Source: Nitrospinae bacterium RIFCSPLOWO2_12_FULL_45_22 (lineage in GTDB: Bacteria; 2-12-FULL-45-22). Taken from it: DNA of 34,317 bases. A program made the translations under genes and the position numbers. This document shows positions 8,883 to 17,017 of the stretch, piece after piece (position 1 is the first letter of the stretch; every line of letters begins with the position of its first letter). The stretch is from positions 1 to 34,317 of the forward strand of contig MHDQ01000031.1 of NCBI GenBank assembly GCA_001803565.1. Reading direction: 5' to 3'. The notes below the pieces were generated by a model that was not told the origin of the DNA, searched no databases, and worked only from the letters and a program-made list of their open reading frames with translations.

Positions 8883-10493
8883 TTATCTCTCTGAATTCAA
8901 GATCTCATATAGTAAAATTTTATGCCGAGGTTGTTTATTCGACTTATATATCAGTTTTAAAATATCTTTAGGGGCCTTGGTATCATCTAAAAGAAAGGCT
9001 AATTGGGGAGAGAGCATTGGGGTAGTCTGTTCGTCTATTGCAATGTACTGAACTTTATTATAACGGGCATAGAAGATGGTTTTTGAAAAATCCTCTTCAT
9101 AGGGTGATAGTATCGGCACCCCGCCCCCGGCATAATAAGAAATCTTACTATCTGTAGTCATAATTATGGGATTAGGGGGTAAATTTTTTCTTATCTCCTC
9201 TCCTATATCCCTGACCCAGGTATCGGGTTTTGCCCGATTAGGATTAAAAATAAACAAAACTGACGGCAATAAAAATATAACTGCGATAATGGCCAACCCC
9301 TTGTTTGATTGTAAGCTATAGCAAATTCCAAACGATCCCTTTAGGGTCTCATGAACCCAAGCTGCCAGCTCACTAATGCCCTTAGCAGCCCACAATGCTA
9401 CTATAGGGACCATAGGGAGTAAATGTCGGGGCTTAGGGAGGAAGAATAAAGAGAATAGGATCATGGGATACGCAAAAAAGCTTAAGAGGTACAATTCTGC
9501 CTGAAGGCGATCCCGCGACCACGCCTGCCGAAACAGTCCCACCAGAGAAAGAAAGACTACCCAGGGTAAAGCCATATCAATTAGGTAGATAAAACTATCC
9601 TTAAAGAATTTTTTAAAATTTCCCCGATCAAAATTGGTCATTAGAGAAAGACGGCCCTTTTCCTTTATATGCCTACCTACTTCGGAATTAGGGTCGTAAA
9701 GGGCCTCACTAAGGGTCTGCCTTCCATCTTTTGTAAGGGATAGCCATCCTTCACTGGTATCTTTCAGTAAAAAGGCCTGTAGACCGTATGATTTGCCACT
9801 CAATGTCCAGGTACCCAATTGATTATGTAAGAAGATTAGATAAGGGGAGGCGACTGCAAGAAAGATAATAATAATACTTACTCCTGCCCTGATAAGGTGG
9901 GCTAAAGTTGCTTTCCAAACAAAGCGTTGGTTGATCAAATACCAGAGGAAGAATATAGCCAATCCTAAAATCCCCTCTGGCTTAGTCAGATAGGCGAGAC
10001 TAAAAGATATAGTGGTAAAGAAAACGAGAGAGGTTCTTTCTAATACCAGCCAGCCACAGTATATACCTAAACAAAGGAGAAACAGGTAGAGGGATTCTGA
10101 CAAAACCTGGGTAGAAATAAAGGCCAAATTGCGATCAAAAATGATAAATAAAGAACTAACGAGTGCTACTCTTGGCCCATATAGTCCCCGGGCTAGAAAA
10201 AATATGGGGATTATCAAGAGAGACCCGGAAACCAGCGAAATTATTCTCGCTATTGCTTCATAATTATCCGAAAAGATGGAAAGAGTCTTAATCAAAAAAG
10301 GATAGAAGGGATGATGATGAGTGCTGCGGAAGGTCTCGCCATAATTTGAAGAAAAGATATGCTTGGCCAGATCGATAAATGTTATGCCATCATTGGCTAT
10401 CAAAGGATGGAAATGACTCTCATAGATGCGAACGAGGAGACTTAAGGCTATAAGCCCTGACAGTAAAACTAAACTGCCTGATCTTCTACACAT
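8883..10493 (-). CDS. GT39/ArnT-PMT-like membrane glycosyltransferase (GT-C)
   Basis: NDGITFIDLAKHIF...THHHPFYPFLIKTLS...STQVLSESLYLFLLCLGIY with repeated TM segments. The track extends to 10571 (TTG) but MCRRSGSLVLLSGLIALSLLVRIYE (ATG at 10493) starts directly before TM1. Confidence 0.85.
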   Translation of the reverse strand: MCRRSGSLVLLSGLIALSLLVRIYESHFHPLIANDGITFIDLAKHIFSSNYGETFRSTHHHPFYPFLIKTLSIFSDNYEAIARIISLVSGSLLIIPIFFLARGLYGPRVALVSSLFIIFDRNLAFISTQVLSESLYLFLLCLGIYCGWLVLERTSLVFFTTISFSLAYLTKPEGILGLAIFFLWYLINQRFVWKATLAHLIRAGVSIIIIFLAVASPYLIFLHNQLGTWTLSGKSYGLQAFLLKDTSEGWLSLTKDGRQTLSEALYDPNSEVGRHIKEKGRLSLMTNFDRGNFKKFFKDSFIYLIDMALPWVVFLSLVGLFRQAWSRDRLQAELYLLSFFAYPMILFSLFFLPKPRHLLPMVPIVALWAAKGISELAAWVHETLKGSFGICYSLQSNKGLAIIAVIFLLPSVLFIFNPNRAKPDTWVRDIGEEIRKNLPPNPIIMTTDSKISYYAGGGVPILSPYEEDFSKTIFYARYNKVQYIAIDEQTTPMLSPQLAFLLDDTKAPKDILKLIYKSNKQPRHKILLYEILNSER

Positions 10494-10542
10494 AATAAGA
10501 AATGTTCCTGGTATTTTTCGAGGGTCTAAGTGACAGGACGCT

Positions 10543-11913
10543 TCAATCACCTGAAGAAATCTTTTCTGCAATAATGCAGGTTGAAGAGGATATCAAGGGC
10601 AAATTGATTTTTTTGGTTGCTTTGGCCAAAAGAGAGAGGAGGCTTAAAGCAGGTCGAGAAATATGTTTTAATATAGAAAGATTCCGACCATGTCGTTTAA
10701 GATAACCATTCAGTCTTTCTTTATAAACTGTTAATTCCATGGGAAAAAAGAAAAGACTCCTTAATTGAATAGAAAAACTTATCTTTTTAAGCAATTTTTT
10801 TATTTTCAAGGTAGATACAGGTTCAAAAGGGCCTGAACTTAAAAAGGCATCCTCAATCCTGTTGATCTTTAAGAGCTTTTCTATACCCTGATAAAATAGG
10901 CCGTAAAAAGATAGCTTATTTTTGCAGAAAATAATAAGTTTTCCTTCGGGTTTCAATGCCCTTTTCGCTTCAGAAAAGATAGTCTGATTCTTTAGGATAG
11001 GGACTTTTTCCAAAGAAAATAAAAATAAAATCATATCAATAGAAGAACTTTTCAAGGGAAGATAGGCATCACTAACAAAAAAATCCATTTTTGTCGTCTT
11101 GGCGTTGACAAAAATGGCCGCTTCCCTACTCAGTTCCAAGTCAATCAGATGATGACCGGTTAAGGCCGAGGAGAGAGGTCTAAGTAGCGTTCCGTCATAG
11201 CTAAAAACAGACAAAATATGCCCCCTTTTTTTAGGCAAATAGGATTGAACCAATGAAGTAATCTTATTAACCTCTTCTTCGGAATATATTTCATAGTCTT
11301 TTCCGAAATAGCTGGAACGGGACAAAAATTTCTGGTGTTCTCTTATTTCAGAGAGCGTATATTCTGAAGATCTAAGTTTAATAGGGAGAGAAGGGGCACC
11401 TTTTCCATTTTGGAATTCATTAAAATGAACTATATCCCTTATATCTTTTTTAGGAGGGAGTGGAGGATTCTCGGCCGATTCTCCTAGCATTATGATACAT
11501 AGGGGTTTTAAATGATTAGGTACACCTAGGAGTTTAGATACTTCTTCCTCTTTCCCAAAACCTGCCAGCCAGCAAGCCCCTAAGCCTAGTTCACATGTTC
11601 TTAAGAGTATATTCTGGACCGCAGCCGATACTGATTGGATATTGGCATAGTGTTCCTCATTAAAGGTAGCATCATACAGCACTACAATAAGGCAAGGGGC
11701 ATCCATGATTTGCTTTTGAGCCCCTGCCTGTTTGACCATTCTTTCTTTCATAGATTCTTTGTCAACCACTATGAACTGCCAATGCTGTCGGTTAGAGGCA
11801 GAAGGGGCCATGGTTCCGGCTTTTATAATTTCCATAACTATCTCTCTAGGAATGGCCTTGTCCCGAAATTTTCTAATGCTTCTTCTTTTTTCTAACGCCT
11901 CGCTTAACTCCAC
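10543..11913 (-). CDS. Fusion protein: nitroreductase-family domain plus SAM-methyltransferase-like domain (copy B)
   Basis: N-term RRSIRKFRDK...APSASNRQHWQFIVV...GLGACWLAGFGK; C-term SSIDMILFLFSLEKVPILKNQTIFSEAKRALKPEGKLIIFCKN. Colinear with the 1400..2674 protein. Confidence 0.85.
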   Translation of the reverse strand: MELSEALEKRRSIRKFRDKAIPREIVMEIIKAGTMAPSASNRQHWQFIVVDKESMKERMVKQAGAQKQIMDAPCLIVVLYDATFNEEHYANIQSVSAAVQNILLRTCELGLGACWLAGFGKEEEVSKLLGVPNHLKPLCIIMLGESAENPPLPPKKDIRDIVHFNEFQNGKGAPSLPIKLRSSEYTLSEIREHQKFLSRSSYFGKDYEIYSEEEVNKITSLVQSYLPKKRGHILSVFSYDGTLLRPLSSALTGHHLIDLELSREAAIFVNAKTTKMDFFVSDAYLPLKSSSIDMILFLFSLEKVPILKNQTIFSEAKRALKPEGKLIIFCKNKLSFYGLFYQGIEKLLKINRIEDAFLSSGPFEPVSTLKIKKLLKKISFSIQLRSLFFFPMELTVYKERLNGYLKRHGRNLSILKHISRPALSLLSLLAKATKKINLPLISSSTCIIAEKISSGD

Positions 11914-12908
11914 CTTACCCTACCCCACATCTTGCCAGCATTCATACCTACTCGTCGTAAGTAAAATAATGCAGGTATAACACTAAAGATGGATACCAGA
12001 TCTATTTTTATCTTTTTTCTTCGGCTGATTAAGAGTCTGAATTTCTTTGTGCCTAAAAACATCCCTCCTAATAATAAAAAATATAGAAGTAGTAGGGATA
12101 GGGGTATTATCATTAAATTTATAGATCCTAGTAAAGTTAATACTGATATTCCTATTAGGGGCCATAGTAAAGAGAAAGGGTCCCTCGTTATCTTAAGTAT
12201 GCTGGGTTGTCTAACATTATAATCGGCTATGCCCCGGCGAAAACTCCATTTAAAAAAATCCCATATGTTATCCCTAGTATTATGGAAGACATAAGAGTTG
12301 ATATCATATTTAACCCTTAGGCCCTTTTCTCTCATACGGTTTATAATGTCTTCATCTTCGCATCCATAGATCAATCTTTCGTCAAACCCTCCAACACCTA
12401 TTATTGCCTCTTTTTTAAATATGGCGTTACAAGTGGATAATGTATTTACACTCCCATCAACCTCTTTTAAATGGGCATCTAAACCAATAGCCCCACCGGC
12501 AGGGAGCCCTAAACAGGCAATACATTTTCCTAAATATTTACTCCCGGGAGGTGGATAGGCATTACCACCCACCCCCGCTATTTCTCCGTTATTAAAATTC
12601 CCCACCAGTATCCTCAACCAATCCTTTGGGACGCGGCAATCAGCATCAGTAAATGCTATTAGGTTGTATTGAGCATGAGCCACACCGATATTGCGAGATA
12701 AGGCAAAATTTTTCTCGGGCGAGTTTATCAATTTAACTCCGGGATATCTCTTAACAATGGAACTAGTAGCATCTATTGAGCTATCCACAACAATGACCTC
12801 ATACTTTTCTCGAAGATACTCTATACTCAGTACCGATTCTAGGCAGCCTCCGATGTTCCTCTCCTCATTATAGGTAATAATTACGACACTAACGGAGGGA
12901 TAATGCAA
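11904..12908 (-). CDS. Glycosyltransferase family 2 with C-terminal membrane segments
   Basis: VSVVIITYNEERNIGGCLESVL...VIVVDSSIDATSSIV...IAFTDADCRVPKDWL; hydrophobic C-terminus. Confidence 0.9.
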   Translation of the reverse strand: MHYPSVSVVIITYNEERNIGGCLESVLSIEYLREKYEVIVVDSSIDATSSIVKRYPGVKLINSPEKNFALSRNIGVAHAQYNLIAFTDADCRVPKDWLRILVGNFNNGEIAGVGGNAYPPPGSKYLGKCIACLGLPAGGAIGLDAHLKEVDGSVNTLSTCNAIFKKEAIIGVGGFDERLIYGCEDEDIINRMREKGLRVKYDINSYVFHNTRDNIWDFFKWSFRRGIADYNVRQPSILKITRDPFSLLWPLIGISVLTLLGSINLMIIPLSLLLLYFLLLGGMFLGTKKFRLLISRRKKIKIDLVSIFSVIPALFYLRRVGMNAGKMWGRVRWS

Positions 12909-12909
12909 C

Positions 12910-14412
12910 TTAGTCTATCCGCAAAATGTAGTTCAGGAAGGGGTTTTGAGCTTCTAGCCTGATCTTTAAAAATCCTAAGGCCCTATCACCATAAAAGATA
13001 GAGTCACTCAGGGCTATTATTCCCAAATCTTCATAAGAAATGGCCCCGGTGCTCGAGATTTTAATACGTGTATTTTGATCCTTAAGGATCAAGGCATTGT
13101 TATTTATCTCAATGCCATAGGGACTTTTATAAGCAAAGAATAGTTCATCTTTTTGGAGTTTAGTATTTACAATTATACAATCTCTCTGAAAGTCATAATG
13201 TCTGTCCCCCGTTTCCTTTGCCGAGAGTAATTTATACTTTAATCCTCTCAGCCTATGAAGGCCCAGAGGGCGAAGAATATCTAGCCACCTCGCGGCCTTT
13301 AAATTGTAATAGCTTGGATCGAAAAAAAACTTCATGCCGTCCCTCGTCCAAAGGGCAAATAATTTGCTATGCTCACTATCAGTAACCACAAGATAACTAT
13401 CCCTTCTAATCACCTTTAGGTTGTTTTGGTCAATCCCCATTTTAGAAGAGTTATATTCATCTCCTAAATCGTATGCTTTTACATGGTCATAGGCCTGGCA
13501 AATTTTATATAGATCAGTACAAAGATGGCGTTCATCAGGCAGATGTTGGATATAGCCAATGCCATTTTGATACCCATCTATCACTTTCTCCAATATGCTA
13601 TTTGCCTGGGGAATTAAAGGACTGAATATTTCAAAGCCATCAAGGATCAACCATCCCAATTGGCGGGTATTGTAAGTTCCACCAAAACTCCCATCCGGAT
13701 AGATCAACTCATTACAATTCGCTATAAACCCTTTAGCGGCCTCTAAAATTTTGGGTTCAGGCATTATCAAATAAAAATTTCCCAAGATGCTAAGGGTCAA
13801 GGACGAATAACCAAGGTCTATACCTTTCCTCTCGGTAAAGAATCCATCTCGGTAGCCTGAGCTTAATACACGATCCAATTTTTCCTGGGAGCAAGCTAAG
13901 AACTTTTCCTCCTTGGTCAACTCATATATTTTTAACAAAGTAAGAGCGGCCATAGACTCCTGGTTGGTCAAGTATTTTTCCCTATTTTTACATAACCACC
14001 GCCCTGCTCTTATTAAATGATTCAGCCAATCTTCTTGTACTCCTATGATATTCATAGAATGAGAAATAGCATAGGTAGAGTAGGCTGTAGCAGCATAAGA
14101 ATGATCATATCTCGTATACTCTGGAAAAGAACCATTCCTATTCTGAATCTTACACCAGAAATCAATCCCAGCCTTAATTCTGAAGATTAGCTCATCTTCT
14201 TTTCTCGATCTGATTCCCTTATCATACACCCAAGCCAGAGAAGCTACGGCCTCCTGCCACCGGGCATTACAAAATTTTTTTTTACCTTGCCAATGAGGAT
14301 AAAAGAAACAGCCCTTGCTCAAACTATTGGCCCCTACATCCTGGAGAGAAAGGAGTCGGGGCCAAGAATCCTTTACCCATTGCAAATATAATTCTTTCCT
14401 CTTTTTCCACAT
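12910..14412 (-). CDS. Alpha/alpha-toroid protein with C-terminal beta-rich domain (polysaccharide lyase/heparinase-like architecture), 500 aa
   Basis: N-terminal helical-hairpin repeats (RIKAGIDFWCKIQNRNGSFPEYTRYDHSYAATAYSTYAIS, YGG-like YPDGSFGGTYNTRQLGWLILDGFE) followed by a strand-rich C-term (DSYLVVTDSEHSKLFALWTRDGMKFFFDPS). Confidence 0.55.
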   Translation of the reverse strand: MWKKRKELYLQWVKDSWPRLLSLQDVGANSLSKGCFFYPHWQGKKKFCNARWQEAVASLAWVYDKGIRSRKEDELIFRIKAGIDFWCKIQNRNGSFPEYTRYDHSYAATAYSTYAISHSMNIIGVQEDWLNHLIRAGRWLCKNREKYLTNQESMAALTLLKIYELTKEEKFLACSQEKLDRVLSSGYRDGFFTERKGIDLGYSSLTLSILGNFYLIMPEPKILEAAKGFIANCNELIYPDGSFGGTYNTRQLGWLILDGFEIFSPLIPQANSILEKVIDGYQNGIGYIQHLPDERHLCTDLYKICQAYDHVKAYDLGDEYNSSKMGIDQNNLKVIRRDSYLVVTDSEHSKLFALWTRDGMKFFFDPSYYNLKAARWLDILRPLGLHRLRGLKYKLLSAKETGDRHYDFQRDCIIVNTKLQKDELFFAYKSPYGIEINNNALILKDQNTRIKISSTGAISYEDLGIIALSDSIFYGDRALGFLKIRLEAQNPFLNYILRID

Positions 14413-14482
14413 GGCTTCGTATTATATCTTTGCATAATTATTGTAATAATCGACTGAATATGTTATAAAACCGATCCGTAGT

Positions 14483-14537
14483 GAGCTCTGATTTGGTATA
14501 TATTTTTTTCCCATCTATTTATACCAAATCAGGACTC
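14483..14537. repeat. Inverted repeat, 18-bp arms (16/18 matching, 13 bp perfect), 19-nt loop
   Basis: gagctctgatttggtata (14483-14500) and tataccaaatcaggactc (14520-14537); core CTGATTTGGTATA/TATACCAAATCAG perfect. Confidence 0.85.
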
Positions 14538-14541
14538 CAGT

Positions 14542-16851
14542 TTAAAACTTAATTTTGGCGAGAGTGATTATCAGCATTGTTCCCCAACTTATAATAAGCA
14601 ATGGAAATAACCAGAATGGATTATATATGAATTGTACTTTGTTTATTCCTTTTTTTATCTTGATTGCCCTAAAAATGAAATTCCCGCCAAATACCTCCGT
14701 GGGGATATCATTAATATTGGCAATCCAACTTCTCGACCAACGGTCAGTTATCAGCAACCACCCATCTTCTGGACAGTTAACTTCGAACAGGAGTCTTTCC
14801 GGCATATATTCCATAACTTTCGCTTCAATCGATATGGCTGGAGGAAGCTTCGAGATAATCTCGGCCTGGCCCGCAGGATTTTTTGTTTTTTTTCTGCTGG
14901 GTAATGCTTCCGGTTCGTGAATAACTATAACTGGTTTATGTAACGTTTCCGTGCGGCTTACCCATGAAGCATAAGATTCGCTTGAAACATCCGCTAAGGC
15001 CACGGTGCTGGAAAACCAGGTTCTGTTAGCTCCCGTCGCCATGCCAGCCAGTATGGTGTTGCTGGATATCATATTTGAATAAAAGCTGTTATTCGAATCG
15101 ACATAGCTTTTCAGGGTTGGTATCTTAAGTACAAGATTGAAATTATTGAGAGAACCAGACTCTCTTAAAAAAGCTTTCGGCGTAAGATTAACACTCGAAA
15201 TGTGCTGGCGCTCTGCCTCTTTCCACCAGCGGTTCGGCACACACATAATGGGATGAGAAATGTATGCATTCAGAAAAGCGTCCGATCCGGCTAGCCCGAT
15301 TAGCATCATCCCCAACAATGCTGGCCGATTACGATCCATAAACTTCCACAATGTGGCGGAGATAAATAGAACACCGAGCCATATCCACAACAGGTGGAGA
15401 TTTGCGCTTCGGTATGCCACCAGTCTTTCAATCCCCTCTTCCACCCAGATCATTGTGATTAGATATACCGTAACTGCAGAAATACCTGTAACCGCTGAGA
15501 CGGTAAAAAACCTTCGCCAAATCGTGAGATCGCGCTTTTGCTGGGATAGATAAAAATCCCTGGTGGCATGAACGGCCAGAACTGTGACGCTAAATATATA
15601 TAAAGCCCGGAATATGCTTGCGTGCCGGAAATATCGCATGGGAAGTAATAGGTCATATAGCCATCCCCTGAAAGGTAGGAACGCCCCCATGCCGCACGCG
15701 ACTGCTAAAAGCCCCATCGCCAAAAGCCAGCACCGCCACTTATCGCGGGAATTGTTAAAAATGGACAGGAGAGCCAGGACAAAAATAGCTGAACCCACAA
15801 AAACACTCATGCTTGAACAGTCGTTATAGCCCCATTTCCGCGTTCTAAGCTGGAGTATGGGAAAGAGCGGACTCGCGAATGTAGCCAGGGCAGCGGGGTG
15901 AAGGGCGTTAGACTTAACCGCGACTTCCCTTGGTAGGGGGTTAGACCTATCTGTATATCCACTCCCTTCGTAAAAAAAGCTTACATATACCGGGGACAAG
16001 ACTGTTGTTCCTGCTACAAAAAATAAAGCCACCGCTATAGCTACAAATTTAAAATCCAACCTACGCTCAGAGCCTTTTTCTGGATTTTCGCCGTGCGGTA
16101 GAATTGCAAAGTCTTTCAATCCCTGGAAAGCCCATCTGCCGAAAGCCCATAAAAGCGCAAAAATCCCGATAATCAGAACCAAACCTGGGTATCCCCCTAA
16201 AGCCGATAGTCCCCAAAAAGCTCCCGCCTCCAAAGATAGGAAAAGACGTCTTGCCACAAGGGCTCCATCCATTCTCCAAATAATGAAAGGGAGGAACGAC
16301 ATAGCGTACAAAAGAGAGGTATGTTCCGCGTGACCCGTGTAAAAGCCGGAGAACGTAAAACCGAGGGCCGCAATCACCCCTCCCCATGGCGGCGACTGTA
16401 AATGCCGCGATAAAGCAATTATTCCGAGTCCCCCTAGCCACCAAATGAAGAGCCAATAAAACCTGAATCCGGATTCACTTCCTCCCGTTAAGAGTCCAGA
16501 AGCGATAGTTAATGGTGAAAGCGCCCCTACCTGTGGGTTGATAAAAGCCGGAGTTCCGCCACTGCTCCATGGATCCCATAACAGCAACTTTCTGGCACGG
16601 GAAAAGTCCGCAAGCAATATGTAATATGGTGCATAATAACTATCTGCATCCCAGATGGGGGAATACAATCCCATAAGCAGATGATAATTGGCCATAAGAA
16701 AAAAAAGAGAAAATAACAAGGTCGCCAGCCACCATTGGTTTTTGGTAAATATTGGCTTTCTGCTGATTGATTCGACAAGACTTGAAAAAGTTCCAGAAAG
16801 TCGTCCGGAAGCAACCCATATTGTTTTCATAGATAATGCCAAAATCTTCAT
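14542..16851 (-). CDS. YfhO-like / uncharacterised multi-spanning membrane protein (possible GT-C)
   Basis: WDADSYYAPYYILLADFSRARKLLLWDPWSSGGTPAFINPQVGALSPLT is the N-terminal luminal pattern seen in YfhO-type proteins; about a dozen TM segments and a soluble C-term. Confidence 0.8.
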   Translation of the reverse strand: MKILALSMKTIWVASGRLSGTFSSLVESISRKPIFTKNQWWLATLLFSLFFLMANYHLLMGLYSPIWDADSYYAPYYILLADFSRARKLLLWDPWSSGGTPAFINPQVGALSPLTIASGLLTGGSESGFRFYWLFIWWLGGLGIIALSRHLQSPPWGGVIAALGFTFSGFYTGHAEHTSLLYAMSFLPFIIWRMDGALVARRLFLSLEAGAFWGLSALGGYPGLVLIIGIFALLWAFGRWAFQGLKDFAILPHGENPEKGSERRLDFKFVAIAVALFFVAGTTVLSPVYVSFFYEGSGYTDRSNPLPREVAVKSNALHPAALATFASPLFPILQLRTRKWGYNDCSSMSVFVGSAIFVLALLSIFNNSRDKWRCWLLAMGLLAVACGMGAFLPFRGWLYDLLLPMRYFRHASIFRALYIFSVTVLAVHATRDFYLSQQKRDLTIWRRFFTVSAVTGISAVTVYLITMIWVEEGIERLVAYRSANLHLLWIWLGVLFISATLWKFMDRNRPALLGMMLIGLAGSDAFLNAYISHPIMCVPNRWWKEAERQHISSVNLTPKAFLRESGSLNNFNLVLKIPTLKSYVDSNNSFYSNMISSNTILAGMATGANRTWFSSTVALADVSSESYASWVSRTETLHKPVIVIHEPEALPSRKKTKNPAGQAEIISKLPPAISIEAKVMEYMPERLLFEVNCPEDGWLLITDRWSRSWIANINDIPTEVFGGNFIFRAIKIKKGINKVQFIYNPFWLFPLLIISWGTMLIITLAKIKF

Positions 16852-17017
16852 CTAAATCATGCTTTTATTGGAGAGAGCACAAGCAAACTGAGATGCCGAT
16901 TACATACCTTAGTTGGGAGTGGCCAATACTGCTGTGCCCCACAACGTGGCCGAGGAGTTTGGGTTGGCCTTTGTGATCATTTTTAGATTATGCTTCATTG
17001 CTGGCGTCGCTCTTTCT

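Noticed and set aside
16067-16814. Minus-strand overlapping ORFs 16067..16456 and 16527..16814 within the YfhO-like gene
   Set aside because: Same-strand alternative frames inside a clear long membrane-protein ORF; no recognisable features.
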